From Bemisia tabaci (Eukaryota > Arthropoda > Insecta > Hemiptera > Aleyrodidae): 64,000 bases of DNA. Of the stretch, positions 43,764 through 54,717 are shown one piece after another. Made by a program: the position numbers and the translations under genes. The notes beneath the pieces are model-generated. The model had not been told where the DNA came from. It saw only the letters and a program-made list of their open reading frames with translations, and made no database searches. Positions within the stretch are counted from its first letter, which is position 1. Every line of letters starts with the position of its first letter. The stretch covers positions 35,144,263 to 35,208,262 of the forward strand of contig NC_092800.1 of the NCBI RefSeq assembly GCF_918797505.1. Direction: 5' to 3'.

Positions 43764-44500
43764 ATACCATGGTTTCTACTATTTTTTACATTCGTTAATT
43801 CGATTCAATTCGCTTTCAATAAAAATGAACGCGTAACGCCGTCGTATTGATGGAACGCGTTCAACTGTTTCTCTCGACCGAAAATGACGAACTTGTTCCT
43901 GATGAAGCATCAATAACTGACTCATGATTTATTAATGACCAAATCGTGATGAACCAACTCATTGAACTCCACTCAGACTTTGAACTTGAGTTTATGTTTA
44001 GAACCATCAAAAATCGACGCGTCGAATATTTAAAGAATGACGTCAGTCACTAAATCAGTCTATTCTTATGAGCCATTGACAGGGGTCTCTTTCATGCGAT
44101 CTCCCTGAAAATTTGCGCGTCTGGAAAATGGGAAATCGAACAACTCAGTATTCTTTCAGCAAAGACGGCTCAATAATGGAAGTATTGTGCTTTTTCTCTC
44201 AGCCTCATGTAAATCGCTGTAAATAAAGCCCGAATTATTTCTTTTTTCGGCTTGCCCATCCCGAGCGTAAAATTTCCAGCGTCCATTAACAGCCGCACGT
44301 TATTGGCCCGTGCGTGACTTGCGCTTGAAATTTCGTGTAAACAAAATGTCGCTTCCTCGAACGAGTCTGTTTATTTAACAAGCCGTTGTGGCTTGCACCC
44401 GATCTTTGTTCTCGTAATCAAAAAGGCGTAATCGATCTATAAATAGGCCCCAATAAATTGTGAAATTCCGGGAATGCCTTTTCTCAGTGCGCTTCGTGCT
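43764..44500. other. unassigned
   Basis: No gene or shared repeat recognised. Confidence 0.4.
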
Positions 44501-44796
44501 TAAGTAAACAATCGTATGATGACTGTTTTTGGACTTCGAAAAAAAACGGAGGAAAAGTTGTGGAGATGGAAGAGTTGGGAAACGCTTCTTGTTCTGTTTT
44601 AATTCATTTTCTTATCTCAAATTTTCTTCAAAACAGAAAAGTTATTTATTTAAGTAAACATTCGTATGATGGCTGTTTTCGGACTTCGAAAAAAACGGAG
44701 GAAAAGTTGTGGAGATGGAAGAGTTGGGAAACGATTCTTGTTCTATTTTAATCCATATTTTTATCTCAAATTTTCTTTAAAACGAAAAAGTTATTA
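44501..44796 (+). repeat. tandem duplication, 150-bp period
   Basis: Two nearly identical units begin TAAGTAAACA at 44501 and 44651. They share CGGAGGAAAAGTTGTGGAGA and TGGAAGAGTTGGGAAACG. High identity indicates a recent duplication. Confidence 0.9.
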
Positions 44797-44914
44797 TGGA
44801 AAATAGTAACTGGTGTAGACAACCTGATTGCTGAATCGTTATCATCGAATCATCCTGATCGATAAATCCCTATCTCGGCAATGCCTTTATCGATCAAGGT
44901 CTTTCGATATCGAC

Positions 44915-45079
44915 CAGTGGCGTTGCGTGAATTGCGATTTATCGATTTTTATGCCATTTAAACCTATGGAAAAACATCGATAAACAGGGTGTTCGCAGCG
45001 AACATCTTAATAATCGATTCTTTACAATAGGTTTAAATGGCATAACAATCGATAAATCGCAATTCACGCCGCGCCACTG
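44915..45079. mobile_element. O-family hAT-like MITE
   Basis: A 165-bp copy with CAGTGGCGTTGCGTG and CACGCCGCGCCACTG. Flanks ATATCGAC and ATACCGAC match at 7 of 8. Confidence 0.86.
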
Positions 45080-45104
45080 ATACCGACTCAACAATCGAGT
45101 CGCA

Positions 45105-45169
45105 GGAGGAATTTGGCAACGTCCGAATCCCGAATATTCTTACGGCTTTATTCTCTAGCATACGACATA
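45105..45169 (-). repeat. N-family right-end fragment
   Basis: GAGGAATTTGGCAACGTCCG, TTACGGC.TTATTCTCTAGCA and ACGACATA resemble a degraded N right end close to the O copy. Confidence 0.5.
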
Positions 45170-45821
45170 GTTTAGTGTAGGAGCAAGCTTGTCAGAAAGC
45201 TCGATGTTCTGAACGAGTTAATCGCAGTGTGCATGACTAGTTAATTCCCTTTCCAGCTGAAAACCGCCATTGAATATTAATGTTGACACCCGCGCTGATT
45301 AACATTCATGCCAATTATCATGTCGGCACGGTACGTGTGTTATGCTTATCCAGATTCGAAGTATCACTACATGCCAAGCGGCCAAACTTTGCAAAGTTAC
45401 TGAGGCCAAATTTGGCGAATAACAGCGAGATTAAAAGTTTCGCCTGCATACTAAAAGTTCATGAGGAAGCGGAAACTTTCACAACCCATGAATGTAATAG
45501 CTTTTTGGGGATGTCTCAAAACAGAGGTGCACATTGTTCTAGGCCTCCGCGATTGTCTGCAAAGCGCTGGGTTTTCACAATTAGGTCAACACGACACGCT
45601 GATCAAAATTTTGTCGAATTTTTTGTTGATTTTAGAATGTGTGAGATAGTTGCATTGCTACAGATGAAAATCTGTGAAAAATCAAAATAAAAAAATATAA
45701 AAAAAAATTCTTTATTTCAGGTATTGATTTTCTAACTGCCCCCCCCCCCCAGAAAAAAATCGTACTTTAGAATGGATTTGGTTCCTTTTTTTTTGCTCCA
45801 TCGAAAAAAAATAATAAAATA
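45170..45821. other. unassigned
   Basis: A 136-codon frame at 45280-45690 has no recognisable domain. It is followed by TTCTTTATTTCAG (acceptor-like, ending 45720) and a C tract at 45739-45750. Confidence 0.35.
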
Positions 45822-46283
45822 ATGGTTTTTGATGAGATGAATGTTCTCATGATTGTTACCAAAGTTCAACCACCCAACCCCGGTTCTATGACACACACAA
45901 CAACTAACATTCACCGTGGAGAACGAAATCGCAAGCTGCTGGACAAGGCACGCGACAGTAATTCAATTTTTTTAAAGCAACGTGTCGCAATATCTACATT
46001 GCAGGCGTTCCTTTCTATCGCGTCGAACTTTGAAGTGCGACTTTTGGATTCCGTCGACTCAAAGTTCAACCTCAACGATGGCGACCCTCAGGTTCAGCGT
46101 TTATTTTTATCTCTTTCCGATAAGTTAAAGTGCCGTGAACGACACTTTCTGCCACCTCGCCACGTGCTTTTGACCCGAGTCAGGGAACACGCTTCAATTC
46201 GATGTGGTGAAAAAGCACGACTGATCGGAAAAAACAGGAATTTGAACATGCTCACTGCGTATGCATTGTTATCTCAGAAGTAA
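45822..46283 (+). CDS. candidate exon or open frame, function unknown
   Basis: A 153-codon frame has no low-complexity composition and no overlap with any repeat family I defined, which is unusual here. It has alternating charged and hydrophobic stretches; RNRKLLDKARDS and VQRLFLSLSDKLKCRERH look protein-like, but I recognise no family. No signal peptide or membrane segment is evident. The stop codon is the TAA of AAGTAAGTC, so the frame runs into AAGTAAGT, a good 5' splice-donor match at about 46278-46285. It may be an internal or terminal exon, or chance. The ATG start has no special support, and no downstream exon was found. Confidence 0.25.
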   Translation: MVFDEMNVLMIVTKVQPPNPGSMTHTTTNIHRGERNRKLLDKARDSNSIFLKQRVAISTLQAFLSIASNFEVRLLDSVDSKFNLNDGDPQVQRLFLSLSDKLKCRERHFLPPRHVLLTRVREHASIRCGEKARLIGKNRNLNMLTAYALLSQK

Positions 46284-46395
46284 GTCTTATTGCAGGAACG
46301 TGCACAATATAAAATGTGTTTCCTTTTCCAAAATGTGCGTAGCTAAGCGATGTTCGATTTTTTCCCCGTTGAGCCGTGTCAGGACAAAGATGAAA

Positions 46396-46534
46396 TGGAC
46401 TTCATTTTGCAATTTGGAACTATCAATTCCAGCCCGGTTTAAAAACAACGGATGTGCCATTACTTTCCCTATGCCCATAAGTGTTTTTCCATAAAAGCTA
46501 GAATTTATAGTTCCAAATTGCAAAATGCAGTCCA
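46396..46534. mobile_element. S fold-back MITE
   Basis: A 139-bp element has inverted ends TGGACTTCATTTTGCAATTT / AAATTGCAAAATGCAGTCCA, extended by GGAACTAT. Interior phrase AAAAACAACGGATGTGCC recurs at 7560. Confidence 0.72.
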
Positions 46535-47308
46535 AATGTGCAATCTCAAAGCAAAAGTTTCAAGAAGATGAAGTTCAAGAAGATGCTCAAGTTTCAAAAA
46601 TTGAACCAGAAGTTTCAGAAATCGAGAAATTGGTGGAAATCCGTGGAAATTCTGTAAATCTTAAACACAAGGAATTTCATTCGAGTAAATCTGAAACAAA
46701 GGGAATTCGCATAAAACTCTGAAGCCCGAGGAAAATTCGGCACACCGGAATAGTGACAGTCGACAATTTTGAGTTGTAGCATCCCAAAAGGTTCAACTTG
46801 ATTTCTGTCGTGTATAAGTAAACATATAGAAATTCATGGATAACAATGGGAGATCACAAGAAATCCAAAATGGGTACTTTGCACACTTCAGTCACGGCGG
46901 AAGACGAGTTGTTACTTACAAACATGGCTGGCAAAGGTTAAAAGTAACTTTTGAACTTTGTCAATAGGCTCATCTCAAATTTCGAGCAATTTTCCTTAAC
47001 AATCGACTTCCTTTTCTGCCCAAGCTTAAATTCATAGCAGATCCAGCCGGAAATAACCACGAATCCTAACTAACTCTCGAGTCCTCGACAAATAAGTTCA
47101 CGCACCTTTAGACCGCGACAGAAGACCCGGTATCTTCATTCTTGCATCCACTCTCCATATAAAAGTGACTTCTGACGATCTTCTGTCGCAGTCTACAAAT
47201 GCGTAAACTTATTCGGCGTGGACGCTGCCTATTAGTAATTGTTCTTCAAGCGTGCATGACCCTTTTTTCCATCGCAACTTTGCCATGTTAAAGATTACTT
47301 TGTTACGT
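46535..47308. other. unassigned
   Basis: At 46525-46722 a 65-codon frame is rich in Glu, Lys and Ser, mainly from an AAGTTTCAAGAAGATG-like repetition. No gene is supported. A weak inverted pair (CTTTAGACCGCGACAGAAGA near 47106 and TCTTCTGTCGCAGTCTACAAATG near 47179) is present. Confidence 0.35.
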
Positions 47309-48271
47309 TCCCTGGTAAAAAGCGGCGATAGGAGCTGCGTTTCAAAATACCACAGGAATTCTTATAGCCGGCTGAAGAAGGCAATAGAAAATCATATAGC
47401 TGGCTGTAGAAAGCGGAGCAAATCATATAGCCGGGCTATACGAAAGCGATAAAAAAAGTATACAGCCGGGCTATAGCTCCTATCGCCGGGCTTTACACTT
47501 TATCGCCATCGGCTATAAAAGGTTCTATAAGAAATTGTGTAGAAATTCGTGCGCTTTGGAAATCATTAAGTTTGATACGGAACCACCATAATATTTACAA
47601 AACACACATTATATTTTCCTTTAATACATATTTTGTTTCATTAATTAAAATGAGAATAATCCTTACAGGATGTGCAAACATTTCAAAATCATGAGTTGAA
47701 AAACGCTGACTCCGCGAGATTATATATTGGAGCCTAACACAGAGCGGAGCGGCCTGCTGCCAGCAATAAGCGCGCACCAGCGCCTACAAACCTAACAGGG
47801 ATACTTGACGCATGGCGCAATGTGTGAAGTATCCCTGTTAGGTTTGTAGGTGCTAATGCACTTTTCTCGCTGACTGCCCGCCCGCCGCGCCGCAGCGTGC
47901 CACGGCGCTTGAAGCAACTATTTCACAACAGAGGTATTGCACAGGATCATATACGAAATTGAAGGCGCTCTAACATATTAGCAATGGCAGGCATCCTTCA
48001 AAAGTACGCAGCTCTCCGCGCAAAATAAATCAAGACACTACGGCCCAAAAATCGAGCGGTAGTCCAAAAACTCAATAAGTCCTAGCATCCGTTATTAGTA
48101 ACATTTAGCATAAACGTTATCGCCTGGCTGTTGCTTAATCGCCATCGGCTATAAAAGGCTATATGAAATTGTGCATCCGGCTATAGAAGCTATTGAAAAT
48201 CTTACAGCCGGCCTTAGGTCCATGGTATTTTGAAACACAGTTTCTGCTGCTAATTTTTACCAGGGTTGTCT
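47309..48271. mobile_element. Y fold-back element with TATAGCCGG repeats
   Basis: The inverted ends are CCCTGGTAAAAAGCGGCGAT and TAATTTTTACCAGGG, each followed inward by GTTTCAAAATACCA. The interior has many copies of (C/T)ATAGCCGG and CGCCATCGGCTATAAAAGG (47503 and 48141, direct). It contains the 47779-47854 hairpin, probably a later insertion. About 960 bp, non-coding. Confidence 0.65.
47779..47854. repeat. 76-bp hairpin, P related
   Basis: The arms AGCGCCTACAAACCTAACAG and the complement (CTGTTAGGTTTGTAGGTGCT) have only a few mismatches. It is the second member of the type at 15668-15741. Confidence 0.82.
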
Positions 48272-48296
48272 CAAAAATAACACAACCAGGGTTGCC

Positions 48297-48775
48297 ATAC
48301 AGTCGGGAAATACTGAGAAAACCGGGAAATGTCAGGGAAAATCCAGGGAAAATGGCAAAAATGTCAGGGAAAAATTGTTTAGTCACCGTTAATCAGGGGT
48401 GAAAAATCTTTCAAGCTTTCACACTTTCACGCGCCCGCCCGCGGGCTCTCCACATTTTTTTCCATCGGTTTCTACAAAATTTCCCACCAATTTAAAAGAA
48501 AGATGATCTTTTTCCCTGTTTTCTTTTGAATTTCGACTGATGACCCTTAACATTTTCCCTCCTTCCACATTTTTGGGGCTTTTCCACATTTTCGGGCATT
48601 TTCTGCACCCCTGCCGTGATTTCTTTTTTAGGGTGGGTTTGACGTTTCAAACAAAAAATTTTGCCCAAAAACTATTTCTAATTATGTCTTTTTAACCATC
48701 TGGCATATCTTCAATTGTCAGGGAAAACAGCTAGACGTCAGGGATTTTCATTCTCTAGATTCGGTGGCAACCCTG
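48297..48775 (+). mobile_element. M element, both ends present
   Basis: A 479-bp element has ends CAGGGTTGCCATAC and GGTGGCAACCCTG. Near the left lie a few GGGAAATGTCAGGGAAAA units, not the long array of 26741. The internal phrase GGGTTTGACGTTTC is also near 27290. TSD unclear. Confidence 0.72.
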
Positions 48776-50319
48776 ACCAACAGCCTCTCGTCGAAGATTT
48801 CTCCACCAAAAATGTCGAAATCATACAATGTTCGCATAACAAGGCGGCGACGGTATTGTTTTCCCCCCGAACTCGAAGGATCCCCGCGCTTTTCGGACTA
48901 ATTGGTCCAATTTTCACTCGGAAACAAACACAACGAGCTCGGAATTGCGGATATTGAGTTGTGCGACGGCGCGGCGTCTACTGCGGAACGAACTGTTGTG
49001 TCACAGAGAGGGAATACGGACAATGGTTCGTTACGTCACCGATGCGGCACGGAACGCCGCGCCGGCTGCCGCTACGGCTACATTCTTGCGGCGCTAGTCG
49101 TCGGATCGGAGTCATCCTACCTCAAAAATATGATTTCGTGTCCGAATCGGTCGGTGCTGAAAGATAGCGAGTCTAATTTCTGATGAGCCCTCGGCTTTGT
49201 AAGAAGCCATGTGTTCGAGGGCTCAGCAGTTTACTGATATGTGCTGTTTTCACATTTTCGGCGGTACGTGTGTCGGTCTGGCGACATGAGATTTTGTCGA
49301 AATCGCCCCGGAGTGACGGGATTTCACCGACCGAAATCGACATTACTTGTTGAGCATTACCGCTGTGAACGCTGTTATTGAGCTCATGAAGTTGCGACAG
49401 GCGACAGGTTCGAAACTTGCGTTTTCTAAATTTCGTAGCTGGTAATTATAACCGTAAATTTTTCCAACAGAGGTAAACCTAGGGTTCTTAGCAATGAGCT
49501 CCTTAGGAATTTTGAGGAAATTGCGTGAAACACAGAGAATTTCGGGGAAATTCCGTGCAACGCAGAGCATTTCGGGAAAAAAATCATGAAACACACGGAA
49601 ATTTGGTTATTTTACAACTCTAATAATAACGGTTGATTATGTTGAGTTTTAACAGTCCGAACGATTTTATCGTTGATATTTGCCTTTTCTTTTCTTTCTC
49701 AACCTCGGGAAAACCAATATAAAACGTAAAGAATCGGGAGCGCTAGCAAATACTATGAGCCCTAGACACCTCCATGGGGCTTCTTTTTCCTTCATCTCAG
49801 TAGTTATGCAATTTGAGTCGCATAGGAGTTAAAATAATTGTATCACGCATTTGAAGCTTTTGTCTGTTAAAATTGCAGTTCAGAAGCGGGACAATCGAAA
49901 TGTTTGTAGTAGAGATTCTTGTACGTTCGGGTGGTGAGTGAAATGATGACGGAAAAATATATCCGTTTTGTTTTTTTATTGTTTTTGAAGGAAAAATATC
50001 CGTTCAACTTGGTGTCATTGCGGATTGAATAATTGGTCGGATTTTAACATGTTCTCTGCCCGTAAGACGAACGGTCCAGCCCAGGAGCGCGATGACATTC
50101 GTTGGTTAAATTTAGAAACCACTTTTCTCAATAATTGTGGTGTTTCAAAATTTCCGATTCTATCACGTTTTTTTGAGGGCAAACTAACAAGCATCTTGTT
50201 TGAAATTTAGAAGAAAGAATATTCTTCAAACGGAGAGAAAAAATTACTGTATTTCAAGAAATTCCACTCATTGGTGTTTGGATTAAAATATAAAGTATGA
50301 AAAGCAGTTTGCAACGTCC
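48776..50319. other. unassigned, 1.5 kb
   Basis: GC-richer at 48840-49160, AT-rich after. Open frames of up to 93 codons are unrecognised. No repeats shared within the window. Confidence 0.4.
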
Positions 50320-50804
50320 CACAAGGGATCGAGCCAACAGGAGATGTCGGACATGACTAAAACTAACTTTAGTTTAGTAACTAAGTTTTTAACTAAAACT
50401 GCAAATTTTGATGTTTATATCGTCATACACTGGAAAAAAAACCACATTGAATCTAGAGTCCAGACTCTTGAAAACATTGACAAGAAAAAATACTCTTGAT
50501 TCAATCAGATTTTTGCTTAAATCAAAAGGAAATCCGCTCAAATAAAGAGGCTTGGTTCTTGATTTAAGCAAAAATCCGATTGAATCGAGAGCATTTTTTC
50601 TTGTCGATGTTTTAAGAGTCCGGACTCTAGATCCAATATGTTTTTCCCAGTGTATATTAATTTTCAAGGGGTGTTCGTAGAAGACAATTTCTCGAGGAAA
50701 CCAATGAAGCCACTTTTAGACCTCAAAGTTTTGTTTAGACGGAGTTAAAAGCGTTTAAAGTTTCCAAATTTTGCCTGACTTTTCCATTGACTCGATCCTT
50801 TGTG
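50320..50804. mobile_element. Transib-like C element, split by A
   Basis: The ends CACAAGGGATCGAGCCAAC and TTGACTCGATCCTTTGTG are both mutated at the heptamer. Flanks CGTCC and CGTCG match at 4 of 5. The A element at 50428-50652 is inserted in the left half. Confidence 0.75.
50428..50652. mobile_element. A-family MITE nested in C
   Basis: A 225-bp copy from CACTGG to CCCAGTG is flanked by TA on both sides. It interrupts the C sequence at the phrase ATCGTCATA. Confidence 0.88.
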
Positions 50805-50813
50805 CGTCGGAAA

Positions 50814-51038
50814 CACGGGGAAAAAAACATCGGATCTACAGCCCAGACTCTTAAAAACATCGACAAGAAAAAATACTCTGGATTCATTCGGATTTTTGCT
50901 TAAATCAAGGACCAAGCCTCTTAATTTAAGCGGATTTCCTTTTAATTTAAGCAAAAATCTGATTGAATCAAGAGTATTTTTTCTTGTCAATGTTTTCAAG
51001 AGTCTGTACTCAAGATCCAACGTGTTTTTTTTCCAGTG
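50814..51038. mobile_element. A-family MITE
   Basis: A 225-bp copy from CACGGGG to CCAGTG is flanked by AA on both sides. It lies 9 bp beyond the C element. Confidence 0.82.
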
Positions 51039-51433
51039 AACCGAGGCTTATTGTTCATAATCGTTAGTTTTTCATGGATAACGGCCAAAATCATGCAGAA
51101 ACAAATTATGCGTATAACGCTTGATTTTGACGAAGAAGCGAACCAATCATCTGAGAGGATACCTTTGTAATGGAGCTCCATTCATTCGCGTTGCGTAGGA
51201 GTGATCTCATCGCACGCCCAAAAGCACAATGGCTAGCATTGTGCTTTTGATTCACTTCCGCGTTCGGCGCCCCAAACTTCCAGAAACGTGCGTTCGCCGC
51301 ACCCACACCATGCGTCGCCTTCTTATTATTCGATCGGAGGTTTAGTCCTTCGACTTCTATCCAGGCTTCTCCGCACCGGAAAATCAATGAGACGTATGGA
51401 AGCGAACTTCATGAACGTGAATCGACATCAGTA
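51039..51433. other. unassigned with a 31-bp hairpin
   Basis: CAAAAGCACAAT-GGCTAGC-ATTGTGCTTTTG at 51219-51249 is a perfect hairpin. The rest is unrecognised. Confidence 0.45.
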
Positions 51434-51617
51434 CTGCCGTGCTAAGGAAGAACGCCGTATGAGCCTTCATACATTGCCAAGTTTCCTTCAATAAAAACTG
51501 AATGTCAAGGAAACGTCAAGGAATAATATGCAGAAATGTCGTCCTAAATACATCATTTATCGGGGTAAATTAGGCAGCGCGCGAATGTTCAAACGGTGTT
51601 CTTCCTTAGCATGGCAG
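51434..51617. mobile_element. N-family MITE, internally deleted
   Basis: 184 bp instead of about 250. Intact end CTGCCGTGCTAAGGAAGAAC and complement ending ATGGCAG, flanked by a perfect AGTA on both sides. Confidence 0.85.
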
Positions 51618-51715
51618 AGTAAGCAACTAGTCTAAATTTTACAAGCGAAAATTTTACGCCTGTAAAAATTTCAGTCAGACGAAAGATTAACTACTAATTA
51701 ACTAACAAGTCGCTC

Positions 51716-51864
51716 TTATAGCGCTTCTGTGCGCTCTGCGACACCCAACCGCCACTGATAGCGATCTTGCCAGAGCTCCTCCGGCAAATCGTGTCTGCTC
51801 ATTTCCTGCCTTATTCCCTCAATCCACGATTTGGCAGTGCGTCCTCTACGCTTAATCAAAGAAG
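51716..51864 (-). pseudogene. RTE-like retrotransposon C-terminal fragment
   Basis: About 50 codons read on the minus strand end in the same C-terminal signature as 56615-56960: KRRGR..KSWIEGIRQEM, then LPEELWQD and WRLGVAER, then a stop (TAA at 51716-51718). This is the extreme C-terminus of an endonuclease/reverse-transcriptase polyprotein of a non-LTR element; the catalytic domains are absent. The sequence after the stop (CGACTTG on minus) parallels the 3' end of the other copy. The 5' break is around 51864. The two copies are too divergent to be one duplication. Confidence 0.72.
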
Positions 51865-52174
51865 GCGTTAAATTTCATTCACACCAATGAGCTTTTTCTG
51901 CTTTTAATGTTTGTGAAATATTAGAAAAACTAATTATCTTCGGAAGTTTTTTTAAAACTCCCTTATTATTCCTTTCTTTAATTTTTGTCTCTCGTTGAAA
52001 CGATTTTGCCAGTTTTAAAGGAAAGGGCCCAAAGTTTGGCCGAAAAAACTACGTTATCAGAAAGAGCATGGCAAATTCTCAGGCATGCTATAATGTGTAT
52101 TTTCATTTATTCCTGACCGTGCAACGAATTAAAGCATCGAAGGGGACTACGATTGTCCTGAGGGAATCAAAAAA
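51865..52174. other. unassigned
   Basis: No feature recognised. Confidence 0.3.
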
Positions 52175-52694
52175 GCGGGCTGATTGTTGAAATTGATCGA
52201 AGTGATAGACAAAGAAGACATAAGGAGGAGTATGGAGTGATCATTTTGGTTGAAATGATTGATTTTTTTAAGACTAAGGTAGTAAATGATGGAGTAATTA
52301 CACAGAGACAAAAACTTCGTGCGTGGGACTCGAAGTTGAGATCATATGGATCTCTGAAGTTTTCGGATCAAAAACTTGAGGTTCAGCTGCCGAAGTTTGG
52401 GTCAGACATCTGAAGTACTCCGGTACATACCTAAGTGCCTGATCCGAACTTCGGCAGCTCGACCTCAAGTTTTCGGATGCGTGATCAGAAAACTTCAGAG
52501 ATCCATATGACCCCAACTTCGGGTCCCATGCACGAAGTTTTTTTCTTTGTGCATCGGGTCTATTGTGGGTTGCCGTTAGTTAGTCTATTATTTAAGTCAT
52601 TCGTCCATTGCAACCACCCACTTCCACCAATCGGATCCCTCCATATCCTTTGTGTCCTCTTTGTCTATTGCTTTTTCTATCGAATTAAGCCCGC
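52175..52694. repeat. E-family element split by D2
   Basis: Ends GCGGGCTGATTGTTGAAATT and ATTAAGCCCGC. The D2 element at 52301-52551 is inserted at a different point from the one at 24011. Confidence 0.76.
52301..52551. mobile_element. D2-family MITE nested in E
   Basis: The ends are CACAGAGACAAAAACTTCGTG and CACGAAG + T tract + CTTTGTG. The interior carries TGAAGTTTTCGGATCA and GATCCGAACTTCGGCAG. Left flank TA, right flank CA. Confidence 0.78.
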
Positions 52695-53084
52695 CGAAGT
52701 TGTTTGTTGAATCCATTCATTTCTTTGTCACATTTTCAGCTCGGGCTCGACCAAAATTTTAATCTCTCCCTCTGCGTAGATCTCTTCTCAGAGATGCAAT
52801 GCCATTAAACTTTGCGTCCTCCATCCAAAGAACCGTTGCATCCCGGGTGTCCAAGCCAGTGCCCGGTCGTTTCACACGCACCCGGCCCGAGGGACCATTG
52901 CGCGGCGGGGAAAAAACGCAGATCCTCGTCCACTTTTAAAGGAAGTTACGCGGTTGTTGCGGAGACAGGCAGAATGTGCAACGCTATTAACGCGGACTGC
53001 GGCCGCTGGCACCGGGACCGGTTATCGCGTCGTGTGGCGTGTGGTGTTGCTGTTACTCCTTCGTCAGGGGCAAGGTCGCCGACG
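52695..53084. other. unassigned, GC-rich right half
   Basis: Overlapping frames of up to 96 codons are unrecognised. Confidence 0.35.
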
Positions 53085-53270
53085 CACACTGGGTCGAGTT
53101 AATAGGAGAGGTCGGACGAAATTTGGAGACTTTAAACGCTTATAACTCCGCCCGTACAAGATTTCGAGGTTCGGAAAGTTGTTCCATTGGTTTCCTCGTG
53201 AAATTTTCTTCTCGAAGCACCCCGTATATTTTAAAGTGTGACGAAATAAACATCAGAATTTGCGGTTTTA
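53085..53270. mobile_element. Transib-like C element, 3' truncated
   Basis: It begins CACACTGGGTCGAGTTAATA after CGACG and runs through CATCAGAATTTGCGGTTTTA. The right terminal repeat is missing. Confidence 0.74.
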
Positions 53271-53392
53271 CTCTCTTGCCGTAACTTCGGTTCATTTTAA
53301 TCGAGTATTTATCGCTGGATGATTAACCATTCTCTAAAATTCCTCTGTTTTTTCGCTCATGTGGGAAAATAATCGGAATATGTCCACCGTTG

Positions 53393-53627
53393 CACAGTGG
53401 TGGATCGAGTTAATAGGAGAGGTCGGACGAAATTTGGAAACTTTAAACGCTTATAACACCGTTTATACAAGACGTCGAGGTTCTGAAAGTTGTTCCATTG
53501 GTTCCCTCGTGAAATTTTCTTCTTGAAGCACCCCTTACAATTTGAAATATGGCGAAATAAAAATAAAAATTTCCAGTTTTAGTCAAAAATTTCATGTCCG
53601 ACTTTCGAATTGACTCGATCCAATGTG
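53393..53627. mobile_element. Transib-like C element
   Basis: A full copy, CACAGTGGTGGATCGAGTTA to TTGACTCGATCCAATGTG, with CGTTG left and CGACG right. A TGG insertion follows the heptamer. It lies 122 bp from the previous C copy in the same orientation. Confidence 0.8.
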
Positions 53628-53974
53628 CGACGTTGCCAATCCAACGACGACGACGCGATGCGACGCACCGTGCACTTTCCAAGCTCCGAAGCTCATCAGT
53701 TTTAGTTGGGGTTCGCATTCGGATGAATTCAGCGGGGATTTTGCAAGTTAGCAACACTGGTTTTCCTACATTTCAATCCATGGAAATTTCGATTTTGGGC
53801 GAGGTAAGCTGCCTCACTCAAGAATACCGTATATAAAAGCGTTTCTTTTTCGGCATTTAACGTCGAGAAGTATGGAAATTTAATCTTTTTGCCTGAATTT
53901 TGGCAACGGTTGTGAACCATATCACATGGAAATTTGTACTCCCCTGAACTTTTATGCCCTGAATTCATTAATGA
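53628..53974. other. unassigned
   Basis: No feature recognised. Confidence 0.35.
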
Positions 53975-54406
53975 TCTAAAAAAATCGAAATCTCAATTTA
54001 AAACAAAAAAGTCTTATTTTGACTCATAGAACATGATCCTACAGTCTGGCCGTTTAACCCTGGATCACCCTGTATATACAGTTGATGGTCGATGCGATAT
54101 TTCAATGCGCGCGGGTAAAATGATACAAATTCGGCCAAAACTTTAAATAAAATGAGCGTCAAGTAAGTGATTTTTTTTATTTTTTTTTTTTAATTGTGAT
54201 TCTCACAATAACAGCTTCTTTTTTTGTTTTGTTGCAGGTAAGCAACTTTCCCATCCATCAGCATTTTCTTAAAAGGTGTCTTTTTCGGTAAGTAGTTTTT
54301 TCATGACCACAGGTTCGTGCTAAAAAAATCGTAATCTCAATTTGAAGAGATGGTTTGAGGGGTTCGGCTCCTGCAGTCTGGCCGTTTAACCCCGGATTAC
54401 CCTGTA
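53975..54406 (+). repeat. direct duplication with about 340-bp period around W
   Basis: The phrases CTAAAAAAATCG.AATCTCAATT and CAGTCTGGCCGTTTAACCC..GAT.ACCCTGTA appear at 53975-54070 and again at 54320-54407. Between them is the W copy (54070-54330) with TTTTGTTGCAGGTAAGCAA. The D2 element follows the second unit directly. Confidence 0.75.
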
Positions 54407-54717
54407 CACGGAGAAAAAAACTTCGTGCATGGGGCCCGAAGTTGAGGTCATATTGATCTCTGAAGTTTTCGGATCACGCATCCGAAAACTTGAGGTCCAA
54501 ATGCCGAAGTTCGGATCAGACATCTGAAGCTCTCGGTATATACCGGAGAACTTCAGATGTGTGACCTGAACCCTTCGGTACACACCAAAGTACCTCAGAT
54601 GTCTGACCCGAACTTCGGCAGTTGGACCTCAAATTTTCGGATGCGTGATCCGAAAACTTCAGAGATCCAAATGACCTCAACTTCAGGTCCCGCATGCACG
54701 AAGTTTTTTTCTCCGTG
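54407..54717. mobile_element. D2-family MITE
   Basis: The ends CACGGAGAAAAAAACTTCGTG and CACGAAG + T tract + CTCCGTG are flanked by TA on both sides. The central ladder contains ATCTGAAG and CTTCAGATGT palindromes. Peptides read on both strands are by-products. Confidence 0.85.
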
